The position numbers were made by a program, and so were the translations under genes. A DNA stretch of 15,894 bases from CAZHMN01 sp964533705 (GTDB lineage: Bacteria; Electryoneota; B3-LCP), in the NCBI GenBank assembly GCA_964533705.1, contig CAZHMN010000071.1:1-15894 (forward strand), in the 5' to 3' direction. Below the pieces are notes generated by a model that did not search any database, had not been told where the DNA came from, and saw only the letters and a program-made list of their open reading frames with translations. This document shows positions 1-8,166 of this stretch, in pieces (positions within the stretch are counted from its first letter, which is position 1; each line of letters begins with the position of its first letter).

Positions 1-11
1 CCAAAAATCCC

Positions 12-42
12 TTGACTTCCCCGCCTAAAATCCGTAAATTTA
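12..42 (+). promoter_or_regulatory. Putative FCB-type promoter of the TPM gene
   Basis: TTGACT lies at 12-17 and TAAATTTA at 35-42, with 20 nt between the TTG and the TA. This resembles the Bacteroidetes promoter form TTG-N~20-TAnnTTTG. It sits about 25 bp before the GTG start at 65, and the same arrangement recurs before the secreted-protein genes further on. Inferred by eye only. Confidence 0.5.
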
Positions 43-64
43 GCCGTTCTTAATTCGTGGTATC

Positions 65-835
65 GTGAAACACCGAATCGTTTACATACTCCTCATCTTG
101 CTGGCCAGCCTTGCAGCTCAGGCTCAGCCCAAGCTCCCACAGCCTCGTGGATACGTCAATGACTTCGCCGGAGTTATTGACGCCAATACAGCTCAGCGCA
201 TCGAGGCCTTAGCTCTGGAATTACAGCAGAAAACCGGCGCGCAGATCGTTCTGGTCACACTGAAATCACTGGACGGCGGGGAGGTCCAGGACACTGCCAA
301 CCGCCTGTTCGAAGCCTGGGGTATCGGCCAGAAGGGCAAGGACAACGGTCTTCTGTTTCTGGATGCCATCGAAGAGCGGCGCATCTGGATCGAGGTCGGC
401 TACGGTCTGGAAGGCATCCTCCCGGATGGCAAAGTGGGCGGCATTCGAGACCAATATATCATCCCCTATCTCAGTCAGGGAGATCGCTCTACAGGATATT
501 GGAACGGCATGGCAGCGCTGGCCTCCGTGATCGCGGCCGATGCCGGGGTGACGTTGAACGGGGTTCCGCAGGCCCCTCCGACGGGTCGTTCATCGCGAAC
601 CGCACGGGGTATCGGCGGGATTATTCCCATCCTCTTTTTCATTTTCTTGATGATCTTTATGGGGCGCAGAGGGGGCGGGGGATTGTGGATCTTTCCGTTG
701 CTCTTCCTGGGAGGCGGCGGTTTCGGCCGGGGCGGATGGGGGGGTAGTTCCTTCGGCGGAGGTTCCTTTGGTGGCGGTTTCGGCGGCTTCGGTGGAGGAA
801 TGTCCGGCGGGGGCGGCGCCGGGGGAGGATATTAA
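65..835 (+). CDS. TPM-domain (YgcG-like) exported membrane protein
   Basis: A 256-residue protein starting with GTG. Residues 1-20 form a signal peptide (hydrophobic core, cleavage near AAQA-QP). Residues ~28-165 are a TPM domain, shown by GYVNDFAGVID near the start, DNGLLFLD at 93-100 and the family signature WIEVGYGLEGILPD at 108-121. A second hydrophobic segment at ~185-215 should anchor the protein, and the tail (216-256) is almost pure Gly/Ser/Phe, as is typical of YgcG-type proteins. TPM domains are proposed to act in membrane protein quality control or as phosphatases, but the role of this subgroup is not settled. Members usually sit beside lemA; here LemA lies about 4.6 kb downstream. 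The next gene begins 70 bp after the stop. Family assignment is firm; function is not. Confidence 0.9.
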   Translation: MKHRIVYILLILLASLAAQAQPKLPQPRGYVNDFAGVIDANTAQRIEALALELQQKTGAQIVLVTLKSLDGGEVQDTANRLFEAWGIGQKGKDNGLLFLDAIEERRIWIEVGYGLEGILPDGKVGGIRDQYIIPYLSQGDRSTGYWNGMAALASVIAADAGVTLNGVPQAPPTGRSSRTARGIGGIIPILFFIFLMIFMGRRGGGGLWIFPLLFLGGGGFGRGGWGGSSFGGGSFGGGFGGFGGGMSGGGGAGGGY

Positions 836-905
836 CGCAGAATCCCACGGGGCAGCGAAATTGGCCTCTTTGCATTCCAATTCACAACCCGATAACTGAA
901 CGGAT

Positions 906-2353
906 ATGGCGAAAGAAAAAGCATCTGAGTGGCTTCCAGTCGTCTTAATCCTGATGCTCGGCGGCATTCTCCTTTTCTACAACCTGGATCTCTATGATAT
1001 TTGGGGGGATGAGGCTTTAACTTTTCCCAAGGGTGAGAATTTCGGCGAAGTCATTAAATACACCCAGTTGGCCGGTGGTACAGTTCATCCGCCTATTTAC
1101 AGCCTCCTGCAGTTTGGGTGGACTAAAACTTTTGCCGGTTGGGATCTGGGGGCTAATCGTCTTCTATGGGCTATATTTGGTTTCTTAAGTCTAATCATCG
1201 TCTATCAGCTTAGTAAAGAGTGGTTCAATCCGAAAGTGGCCCTGGTAGCGACTCTATTATGTGCCCTCAGTCCTTTTTTGGTACAGTACTCGAGAATGAT
1301 TCGTTACTATTCCCTGACGATGTTTTTGGTGCTTCTGTGTTTCTGGGCTTTTACCCGCCTGAAGAGAACCGGCAAATGGTCGGACTGGATTTTTTTCACA
1401 ATCAGCGGTGCCCTTCTTTTATATGAAGATTACCTGGGTGGCTTTGTGCTCTTCTTTCTCTACTTTTACCTGCTGGTCACCTTTAACAAACACCGGGCAC
1501 AATTATTCAAATGGATTCTTGCCGCAGTTGTCATTGCCATTCTTTTCCTCCCACAGCTTCCTGTTCTCTTAACGCAAGCGGGCGGCGGATTAGAACCTTA
1601 TCCTGAGCACCTTGATCGAGTCATGCAGGAAGCACCTCGGGTGGTGCAAAAGGGGGTGGGGATTCGTGGAATTATAGTCAATAGCATACTTAAAACTGGA
1701 TTTTTGGGATATGTGTTCTGTTTGGGCGAGACGACCTATCCCTGGCGTTTTTGGATCACTTTTCCCGTCTCAATGGCTTTTATCATCCTATTTGTTATCG
1801 CATTCATCGCATCACTTAAAAGAGATTTCAAAAAGGCAAGTTTTGTGATGCTGCCGTTTCTCTGTATTTTATTTACAACGGTCATTGGCAGTGAAGCCTA
1901 CGGAATTTTCGGTTCACGGATGTTCCAGTTTCCGTCCAAGGTAATGTTTCTCGCTCCTCTTTATCTGATTTTAGTGGCGGGTGCTTGGTGGCGTATTAAG
2001 AGCCGAGTCGTTCAGGTTCTTTTGATGGTGGTTATCCTTGCCGGCAACGTTTACGGCTTAAATAATTACTTTTCGGGAAGTCAGTTCCTCAATCCGAAGT
2101 TTTTGGTGCCCTGGAGACAGATTCAAGCTGATATCGAGAATACCGCGAATCCTCAAGATCTAATTCTTACCGACGAAGAGGCATTTGCACATAATCTGAA
2201 AGTGACGAACTCACCAATTGAAAGTTTCGGTTTGGTGGGCGCGGCGGAGAAGGTTGAACAAACATTGAACGATCGCGGTCCCTTGCAAGTGTACCTCATT
2301 ATTCGCTATCGAGGCGATCAAACCATCGTTATCGAAGGATTAAACGTCAGAGA
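906..2353 (+). CDS. GT-C membrane glycosyltransferase (GT39/PMT-like), 3' end lost in gap
   Basis: 482 codons can be read before the N run; the true C-terminus is missing. The protein is polytopic, with about 10 hydrophobic segments (first at ~9-27, others near 86-100, 108-126, 136-150, 160-195, 200-223, 284-303, 311-328, 345-361 and 368-384). The first extracytoplasmic loop has WGDEA with D35-E36, the acidic pair of GT-C enzymes that binds the metal or lipid-phosphate donor. HPPIYSLL (61-68) and SRMIRYYSL (129-137) are also typical of the ArnT/PMT-like group. Such enzymes transfer a sugar from a polyprenyl-phosphate carrier to lipid, protein or glycan outside the membrane; the substrate cannot be told. 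The ATG at 906 has no clear Shine-Dalgarno site. A frame appears to continue to 2540 but only through the Ns, and the residues beyond them (GVPSVRIYRP...) are out of frame with the real downstream gene. Confidence 0.8.
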
Positions 2354-2453
2354 NNNNNNNNNNNNNNNNNNNNNNNNNNNNNNNNNNNNNNNNNNNNNNN
2401 NNNNNNNNNNNNNNNNNNNNNNNNNNNNNNNNNNNNNNNNNNNNNNNNNNNNN
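2354..2453. other. Scaffold gap of 100 N
   Basis: Exactly 100 undetermined bases, the usual placeholder for a gap of unknown size. It hides the 3' end of the glycosyltransferase, the 5' end of the nucleotidyltransferase, and possibly whole genes. That the two sides belong together rests only on scaffolding. Confidence 0.99.
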
Positions 2454-3121
2454 GGAGTACCTTCGGTGAGGATTTACAGGCCCTGCTGCTGGTCGGTTCC
2501 GCAGCCCGGGGCGATTATATTCCCGGCAAATCCGACGTGAATACGCTGGCTATTTTGACGGCGAATGGCATGGAATGGCTGGAAAAAGCCTACCCGATCC
2601 TGCAAAACTGGAGGCGCAAGGGATTGGCCGTTCCTCACTTCATGATGCCCGATGCCATCACCAGAGCGCTCGATTCTTATCCGCTGGAGTTTTTGGACTT
2701 CAAGCTATTCCATCAAGTCATTCTGGGACCGGACGTCTTCTCAGACGTCGTCATCCCGGCTCAACCGCTGCGCCTTCAAATTGAGCGGGAACTTCGCGGC
2801 AAGCTCTTCCTGCTCAGGCAGGTTTTTGCCTCTGAAGCCGGGCATAGCAAGCAGTTGGAGGCCGTGTTGAAACGCTCGGTTGCAGTTTTTACCGCCGTCT
2901 TCCAGGGCATTCTCGAGTTGGGGAAACGACCGATCCCCGCCGATCGTCCTTCACTGTTCCGAGAAGCAGCTGCTTTCGCTGGATTCTCGGATGGTGTTTT
3001 TCTGCAGATTCTGGAGGTCCGGGATGGTAAGGGCGGTAAAAATTTACGGGTTATTTTCAAGGATTTATTGAAAGAGTTGGGTTCAATCGTCCATTGGGTG
3101 GATAGCTATCAGATAAAATAA
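2454..3121 (+). CDS. Nucleotidyltransferase-domain protein, 5' end missing
   Basis: Translation in the frame ending at 3121 is open right back to the gap, giving 221 residues (first whole codon at 2456). The first visible residues carry the nucleotidyltransferase-fold signature: LLLVGSAARGD followed by GKSDVNTLAIL, matching the family pattern GS-x-x-x-G...SD-x-D. A GTG at 2537 could be taken as a start but is the Val codon inside SDVN, so that shorter call cuts the domain in half. The second catalytic Asp is Asn (D27-V-N29, counted from the first whole codon). I recall Asn here in related proteins, which suggests a binding or regulatory role rather than nucleotidyl transfer. The rest is helical and charged (RELRGKLFLLRQ, then EAVLKRS...). 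About 20-30 N-terminal residues are probably in the gap. Partner and function are unknown. Confidence 0.8.
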
Positions 3122-3225
3122 GCTTTCCACGGTGCTGGAGGATTTCTTTTCATCTTTGCCCTTCCTTCATTGATTTTAACTATCCCAATTCGCCAATTAA
3201 CGCTTGCCGATAGAAAGTCAAGCTC

Positions 3226-5346
3226 ATGCTGCAGGTGATTCAGGACTTTAAAAGCGGCGAAATTCGCCTGATAGACGTGCCGCCTCCGACGGTTGCGCCC
3301 GGAATGGTGTTGGTGCAAACCCGTGCCTCCGCCATCAGCGTGGGGACTGAGCGAGCCACGGCTGACGTGGGGCGCAAGAGTTTGATCGGCAAAGCCCGCG
3401 CCCGACCGGATCAGGTGAAGAAAGTCCTGGACAACGTCAAACGCGAAGGCCTGATAACCACCATCAAGAAAGTTAAAAGCAAACTGGAAGACTGGAAACA
3501 GATGGGGTACAGCAGCGCCGGCGTTATTTTGGCGGTCGGCGAGGGAGTTGATGACCTCAAGCCGGGGATGCGCGTGGCCTGTGGCGGTGCGGACTACGCC
3601 GTTCACAGCGAAGTAGTTTTAGTGCCGAAAAACCTCTGCGTGCCCATTGGGGATTCGGTTTCTTTCGAGGACGCTGCTTTTACGACCATCTCGGCCATCG
3701 CCTTGCAGGGGATCCGAAAAGCGGAAGTTCAATTAGGCGACAACGTCGTGGTCTTGGGTCTGGGTTTGATCGGTTTGCTGACTGTGCCATTGCTAAAAGC
3801 CAGCGGCGCCAACGTCCTGGGCATGGATATCCAGGAGGATCGGCTGAACTGGGCGCAGAAGTTGGGTATTGATCAGACGGCATTGTTGGGCCGGGATGAT
3901 CCCCGGAAAGCCGTCCAAGCATGGACGAACGGTCGCGGCGCCGATGCGGTCATTTTAACCGTGGCGACTCAATCCGCTGAACCGATGCAAACCGCACCCC
4001 ATCTCCTGCGGGATCGGGGCCGCATCGTGCTGGTGGGCGTTGCCGGCCTCGAGCTCGAAAGAGAGCCTTTTTACAGGGGCGATCTGGAGCTGCGTTTTTC
4101 CCGGTCTTACGGGCCCGGACGTTACGACTCTCAATATGAAGAGAAGGGCATTGACTATCCCATCGGTTACGTGCGCTGGACCGAGCGCAGGAATATGGAG
4201 GCCGTCGCCTCGCTGATGGCTCAGGGGAAGTTCCAGCCCTCAATATTGGTCACTCACCGTTTTAACGTTAGCGAAGCCGACCGAGCCTATGATATGATTC
4301 TTGAAGGGAAAGAATCGCCCCTGGGGGTCGTTCTTGAGTATCCTCAAGAGCCCGATCTTTCCGTTCACTTGAAAGTCACAGCGAGGCCAGCACAGAAGAA
4401 ACTCGGTATCGGTGTTATCGGCGCGGGGAGTTTCGCCAGGAGCTTCATTTTACCGGAAATCGCAAAGTTCAAGGACGCGGAAATTCGCTCGATTGCCACA
4501 GCGCACGGACATACCGCCCGGATGATCGCCGAAAAATACCAGATTCTGGAGATCGCCACCGATCCCCTGAAGGTCATCGAGGACGATACGGTCAATCTGG
4601 TGTTCATCCTCACCCGCCACGATCTCCACGGAAAGCTGGCGATGGAGGCTCTCCGTAGAGGGAAAATGGTCTATGTCGAAAAACCTCTGGTGCGCACGCC
4701 TGAAGAGTTTAATGAGCTACGCGAGACTTTGAAGGCTGCCTCCAATCCCTGGTTCATGGTGGGTTTTAATCGCGTTTTCTCACCCCACGTCGCTTTTTTA
4801 AAGAGCCAATTCCAGGCGGGCCCGACCTTTCCCATCTTCAGGGTCAACGCCGGACCACTCCCCGCCGATCACTGGCTGAAAGACCCCGATCTGGGGGGGG
4901 GACGCTGGGTGGGGGAAGGGTGTCATTTCCTGCACTTCGCTCTGAATTGGATGGGAACCCAACCACGCGCTTTCGCCGTTCACGGAATCCCCTTGCAGGG
5001 TGAACACCTGGATGAGAATCTAAGCTTACTACTCGATTTTGGAGAACGCGGAACCTTCAGCCTTCTCTATACTTCTCGGGGCGCCGCGCAATACCCCAAA
5101 GAACACTTAGAAGTGTGGGGTGGAGACAAAACGGCTGTGCTCGAAGATTTCCGTACGACAACCGTTTATCCGGGGAAGAAAATCTTTAAAACCAGGGGAC
5201 AGGATAAAGGGCACAAAAGGGAGATTCAGAAAACCTTAGAAGCGGCCCTGGGCGGCTCGCCGCCTCCTTTGGATATGGATGAAATCATCGCCACGCACGA
5301 TTGGCTTTTCAAAATTGCAGATGGTTTGCGAAAGAATAATGGCTGA
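3226..5346 (+). CDS. Bi-domain oxidoreductase: MDR dehydrogenase fused to Gfo/Idh/MocA
   Basis: 706 residues with two nucleotide-binding halves. Residues 1-~375 form a medium-chain dehydrogenase: GroES-like N-part, an insert at ~45-95 rich in Lys/Arg, and a Rossmann motif GLGLIG at 178-183. The usual catalytic zinc Cys position reads SVGTE (38-42) and no four-Cys structural zinc lobe exists, so this half is probably zinc-independent. Residues ~391-706 form a Gfo/Idh/MocA oxidoreductase with GVIGAGSFA (396-404), the EKP motif at 485-487 and GEGCHFLHF at 563-571, where H567 is the likely catalytic His. This known fusion occurs in polysaccharide and sugar-modification clusters; a paired oxidation/reduction of a sugar nucleotide is a reasonable inference, substrate unknown. 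The start fits the family N-terminus but has no evident Shine-Dalgarno. A run of nine Gs (4893-4901) encodes G557-G559. Confidence 0.9.
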   Translation: MLQVIQDFKSGEIRLIDVPPPTVAPGMVLVQTRASAISVGTERATADVGRKSLIGKARARPDQVKKVLDNVKREGLITTIKKVKSKLEDWKQMGYSSAGVILAVGEGVDDLKPGMRVACGGADYAVHSEVVLVPKNLCVPIGDSVSFEDAAFTTISAIALQGIRKAEVQLGDNVVVLGLGLIGLLTVPLLKASGANVLGMDIQEDRLNWAQKLGIDQTALLGRDDPRKAVQAWTNGRGADAVILTVATQSAEPMQTAPHLLRDRGRIVLVGVAGLELEREPFYRGDLELRFSRSYGPGRYDSQYEEKGIDYPIGYVRWTERRNMEAVASLMAQGKFQPSILVTHRFNVSEADRAYDMILEGKESPLGVVLEYPQEPDLSVHLKVTARPAQKKLGIGVIGAGSFARSFILPEIAKFKDAEIRSIATAHGHTARMIAEKYQILEIATDPLKVIEDDTVNLVFILTRHDLHGKLAMEALRRGKMVYVEKPLVRTPEEFNELRETLKAASNPWFMVGFNRVFSPHVAFLKSQFQAGPTFPIFRVNAGPLPADHWLKDPDLGGGRWVGEGCHFLHFALNWMGTQPRAFAVHGIPLQGEHLDENLSLLLDFGERGTFSLLYTSRGAAQYPKEHLEVWGGDKTAVLEDFRTTTVYPGKKIFKTRGQDKGHKREIQKTLEAALGGSPPPLDMDEIIATHDWLFKIADGLRKNNG

Positions 5347-5392
5347 TGGGGCGCCAGCCACAAGAGGGCGATTATCTGATTAAGCGGATTTA

Positions 5393-5422
5393 TTGGCTAC
5401 TCTCGTCAATCAAATAAAATAG
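5393..5422 (+). promoter_or_regulatory. Weak candidate promoter before lemA
   Basis: TTGGCT at 5393-5398 and TAAAATAG at 5415-5422, with 19 nt between TTG and TA. It is about 23 bp before the lemA start and matches the shared promoter form less well than the others. Low confidence. Confidence 0.3.
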
Positions 5423-5444
5423 AAAATAAAGCTCGGTAATTCGC

Positions 5445-6020
5445 ATGAAAAAAGGGACGATCATTCTGCTGGTCATCCTGGGCATCATCCTCATTGGAGC
5501 GCTCTCAATCTACGGTTTTGTCAAGGGAACCTATAATTCCCTGGTGGCCAGTGATGAGGGCGTCAAGGCGGCCTGGGCTCAGGTTGAGAACCAACTCCAG
5601 CGGCGCTACGACCTGATTCCCAATCTCGTGGAGACGGTCAAGGGATATGCTGCCCATGAAAAGGAAGTCTTCATTCAGGTGACCGAAGCGCGCGCCAAGG
5701 TGGGCGGTGCCGGCACAGTTGGGGAAAAGATTTCGGCGGAAAACGAACTCTCCTCAGCGTTATCCCGCCTGCTGCTGGTGGTGGAAAACTATCCCGATCT
5801 CAAGGCCAACCAGAATTTCATCCGTCTTCAGGACGAACTGGCGGGCACTGAGAACCGGATCGCCGTGGAAAGAAGACGCTATAACGAGGCGGTGCGGGCT
5901 TACAACGTGCTGATCAGGACTTTTCCCCGCAACATTATCGCCAATATGTTCGGTTTCCGGAAAGCCGATTTCTTCGAAGCGCCGGAGGGAGCAAAGGAAG
6001 CACCGAAAGTAGAATTTTAA
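5445..6020 (+). CDS. lemA: LemA family membrane protein
   Basis: 191 residues, the normal LemA length. One N-terminal membrane helix at ~5-26 is followed by a long helical, mostly extracytoplasmic domain. Diagnostic stretches are SLVASDEGVKAAWAQVENQL (32-51), RRYDLIPNLVETVKGYAAHE (53-72) and ENYPDLKANQNFIRLQDEL (114-132), then AVERRRYNEAVRAYN (140-154) and FGFRKADFF near the end. LemA proteins are widespread, anchored with the N-terminus out, and of unsettled function; they are often encoded with TPM-domain proteins or HtpX proteases and are thought to act in envelope maintenance. Here lemA leads a tight group, with the M29 peptidase starting 12 bp after its stop. The TPM partner is not adjacent but lies at the window start. 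No strong Shine-Dalgarno precedes the ATG. Confidence 0.97.
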   Translation: MKKGTIILLVILGIILIGALSIYGFVKGTYNSLVASDEGVKAAWAQVENQLQRRYDLIPNLVETVKGYAAHEKEVFIQVTEARAKVGGAGTVGEKISAENELSSALSRLLLVVENYPDLKANQNFIRLQDELAGTENRIAVERRRYNEAVRAYNVLIRTFPRNIIANMFGFRKADFFEAPEGAKEAPKVEF

Positions 6021-6032
6021 CGCTTATTTGCC

Positions 6033-7136
6033 GTGACCGATCCCCGACTGGAGAAAATGGCCAGAATTCTGGTGGAGTATTCCCTCGCCCTGAAGGACGG
6101 AGATCTGTTTCTCATTCAGGCCTCCGATCTGGCAGCTCCGCTGGTGCGAGCGGTATTCTATGAAGCGCTTCTCGCCGGCGCACACCCTTATTTGAAGATT
6201 ACCGTAGACGGCGTTGCCGAGATCCTCTACAAGACGGCCTCCGAACGGCAACTGAGTTACGTCAGCGATATCCAGAAGCTGGAAATCGAGAAGGTTGACG
6301 CCATGCTGACGATCATGGGAACTCATAACACCCGCAACCTGAGCGGCGTTGATCCCGGCCGCATAGCACTGCAAAAGCGCGCTGGGCAAGACCTGTTTAA
6401 GAGGTTACTGGAGCGCATAAGCAAAGCTGAACTGCGCTGGTGCGGCACCCAGTTCCCCACACAGGCAGCGGCTCAGGATGCGGACATGTCGCTGGCCGAA
6501 TACGAAGATTTCCTCTTTTCCGCCTGCGCCGTCGAGAAGGATGACCCCGTTGCTCACTGGCGCTCCGTTGCAAAATCCCAGGATCGAATCATCTCCTTTT
6601 TATCCGGGTGTAAAACCCTGCGCGTCAGATCCGTTGATACCGATATCGAGTTCAGCGTCGAGGGCCGGAACTGGATCAATTGCGCCGGGCGCGAGAATTT
6701 CCCGGATGGCGAGATCTTTACCGCGCCCCTGGAGGATTCCGTCGAAGGACACATACGTTTTACCTATCCAGCCTGCTTTCAGAATCGTGAAGTTGAAGAC
6801 GTTCGGCTGACTTTTGAGGAAGGTCAGGTGGTGCGCGCCGAAGCCGGCAAGGGATTGGACTTTTTGAAAGCAATGATCGAAACGGATGATGGTGCCTCTT
6901 TCGTGGGCGAATTTGCCCTGGGGACGAACCAGGGTATCACCCGCTTTACAAAAAATACCCTGTTCGACGAAAAAATCGGAGGTACCGTGCATCTGGCGCT
7001 GGGAGCGTCTCTACCTGAATCGGGGGGTAAAAACGTCTCTGCAATTCACTGGGACATGGTCTGCGACATGCGGCAAGGCGGCGAAATATCCGCAGATGGC
7101 GAGCTGTTCTACCGGGATGGAAAGTTTCTGATTTAA
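6033..7136 (+). CDS. M29-family metallo-aminopeptidase (AmpS/PepS-like), altered Tyr
   Basis: 367 residues; cytoplasmic, no signal. M29 enzymes use two metal ions (Co, Zn) to remove N-terminal residues from peptides. The ligand pattern is present: E227 in GEIFTAP, E293 in GEFALG, H320 in GTVHLALG, and H339 and D341 in IHWDM. The spacing E227-E293 (66) equals that of family numbering E250-E316 as I recall it. The conserved Tyr seven residues after the His (Y352 in that numbering) is Leu327 here (LGASLPES), so activity may be changed. The C-terminus (~367 versus about 400-410) is on the short side. The GTG start at 6033 is preferred because DPRLEKMARILVEYSL is the typical N-terminus; the ATG at 6057 would remove part of it. 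It lies 12 bp after lemA and 27 bp before the DUF62 gene, so co-transcription is likely. Confidence 0.92.
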   Translation: MTDPRLEKMARILVEYSLALKDGDLFLIQASDLAAPLVRAVFYEALLAGAHPYLKITVDGVAEILYKTASERQLSYVSDIQKLEIEKVDAMLTIMGTHNTRNLSGVDPGRIALQKRAGQDLFKRLLERISKAELRWCGTQFPTQAAAQDADMSLAEYEDFLFSACAVEKDDPVAHWRSVAKSQDRIISFLSGCKTLRVRSVDTDIEFSVEGRNWINCAGRENFPDGEIFTAPLEDSVEGHIRFTYPACFQNREVEDVRLTFEEGQVVRAEAGKGLDFLKAMIETDDGASFVGEFALGTNQGITRFTKNTLFDEKIGGTVHLALGASLPESGGKNVSAIHWDMVCDMRQGGEISADGELFYRDGKFLI

Positions 7137-7163
7137 ATACGAAGGAATGCGGGGTTTGACTGA

Positions 7164-7958
7164 ATGGAAACTAAATGTATCACTTTGACGACGGATTTCG
7201 GACTGTCTGACGGGTACGTCGCCTCCATGAAGGGTGTCATTTTATCAATATCACCATCGACGCGTATCGTTGATATCAGCCACGACGTTAATCCTCAGCA
7301 GGTTCTCCAGGCGGCGATCGTCCTCGCCACCGCGGCGGGGTATTTCCCCCGGGGAACCATCCACGTCGGCGTTGTGGATCCGGGCGTGGGCACCGACAGA
7401 GCACTTCTGGCGGTGAGAACCGGCGGTCAATTGTTTCTTGCACCTGATAACGGGCTGTTGGGATTCATTTTTGAAAAGTATCCCCGGCCTGAAGTCCGCA
7501 GGATCGAGAACAAATCCCTTTTTCTGCCCCGAGTTTCGCACACCTTTCACGGGAGAGATATCCTATCCCCGGTGGCAGCCCACTTAGCTGAGGGTGTCCC
7601 TTTCGAAGAAGTGGGCCCCAAAACAAAACACTTCGGCCGCGAGATTTTCCCGCATCCCGTTATCAAGGTTGATTCAATTATTGGGCAAATCGTTTACCGA
7701 GATCGGTTTGGCAATTTAATGACGAACATCTCTGAGACCGATCTGCAGGCGTTCGATCCCGCTGAAATCGAGGTGAGCGCCGGCTATACTCAAATCAAGG
7801 GATTGTCGTATGCCTACAGTGACGTTGAAAAGGGCGAGCTGTTATGTCTGATAGGCTCAACAGGCTACCTGGAGATCGCCATGCGGGAAGGATCAGCGAT
7901 GGATAAACTGCGCTTTCCGCTGGGCACCAAGGTGGAAGTCGCTGGGAAGACAGGTTGA
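7164..7958 (+). CDS. SAM hydroxide adenosyltransferase (DUF62)
   Basis: 264 residues, the normal length for the DUF62 group related to fluorinase and chlorinase. These enzymes split S-adenosylmethionine with hydroxide, giving adenosine and methionine. The opening ITLTTDFGLSDGYVASMKG is diagnostic. The Asp-Arg-His triad is seen as D72 (VVDPGVG), R79 and H129 (TFHGRD); the D-R spacing of seven equals that of the P. horikoshii enzyme (D68, R75, H127). YRDRFGNLMTNI and GSTGYLEIA mark the C-terminal adenosine-binding domain. I see no halide-site reason to call it a halogenase. The physiological role is unknown; it may control SAM level or dispose of SAM. It is the last gene of the lemA-M29 group; no clear intrinsic terminator follows. 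Confidence 0.95.
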   Translation: METKCITLTTDFGLSDGYVASMKGVILSISPSTRIVDISHDVNPQQVLQAAIVLATAAGYFPRGTIHVGVVDPGVGTDRALLAVRTGGQLFLAPDNGLLGFIFEKYPRPEVRRIENKSLFLPRVSHTFHGRDILSPVAAHLAEGVPFEEVGPKTKHFGREIFPHPVIKVDSIIGQIVYRDRFGNLMTNISETDLQAFDPAEIEVSAGYTQIKGLSYAYSDVEKGELLCLIGSTGYLEIAMREGSAMDKLRFPLGTKVEVAGKTG

Positions 7959-8053
7959 GGATTCAACTCCCGATGCGAATTTCGTTGTGAAGTTATCCTC
8001 TAACAAATGTGATCAACAATGACTTTATTAAAAATATTTTGTACTGAATTCGC

Positions 8054-8084
8054 TTGACTTTTAATGTAAAAGTGACTATTTTCT
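8054..8084 (+). promoter_or_regulatory. Putative promoter of secreted protein copy 1
   Basis: TTGACT at 8054-8059, then TATTTTCT at 8077-8084, with 20 nt between TTG and TA, the same spacing as at 12 and 12616. A sigma70-like reading (TTGACT, 17 nt, TATTTT) fits equally well. About 80 bp of leader would separate it from the ATG at 8167. Confidence 0.5.
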
Positions 8085-8157
8085 TTGACCGGAACTTTAA
8101 ATAGCCGCAAAAGATAGGAACTAACAGATAATTAAGGGCAAAAATACTCAATTAACT

Positions 8158-8162
8158 GGAGG
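8158..8162 (+). promoter_or_regulatory. Shine-Dalgarno GGAGG for copy 1
   Basis: GGAGG four bases before the ATG at 8167. It supports that start, which directly begins a good signal peptide. Confidence 0.6.
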
Positions 8163-8166
8163 ACTC

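Larger units (their letters stand above)
7959..8166. other. AT-rich intergenic region before the first secreted-protein gene
   Basis: 207 bp with markedly higher A+T than the flanking genes. It holds the promoter at 8054-8084 and a Shine-Dalgarno site at 8158-8162. I see no convincing hairpin terminator for the upstream gene and no small ORF. Confidence 0.6.

Noticed and set aside
590..967. Minus-strand ORF of 125 codons opposite the Gly-rich TPM tail
   Set aside because: Its Pro/Ala/Thr-rich product is the complement of a glycine-rich coding tract, with no independent signal.
906..2540. Single 544-residue glycosyltransferase ORF
   Set aside because: It crosses 100 Ns and its last part is out of frame with a clear nucleotidyltransferase gene.
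5340..5360. Hairpin TGGCTG/CAGCCA at the end of the bi-domain oxidoreductase gene
   Set aside because: It overlaps the stop codon, has a 9-nt loop and no T run, so it is not a convincing terminator.
7164..7958. Fluorinase or chlorinase activity for the DUF62 protein
   Set aside because: The Asp-Arg-His triad marks the hydroxide-using group, and nothing visible supports halide use.
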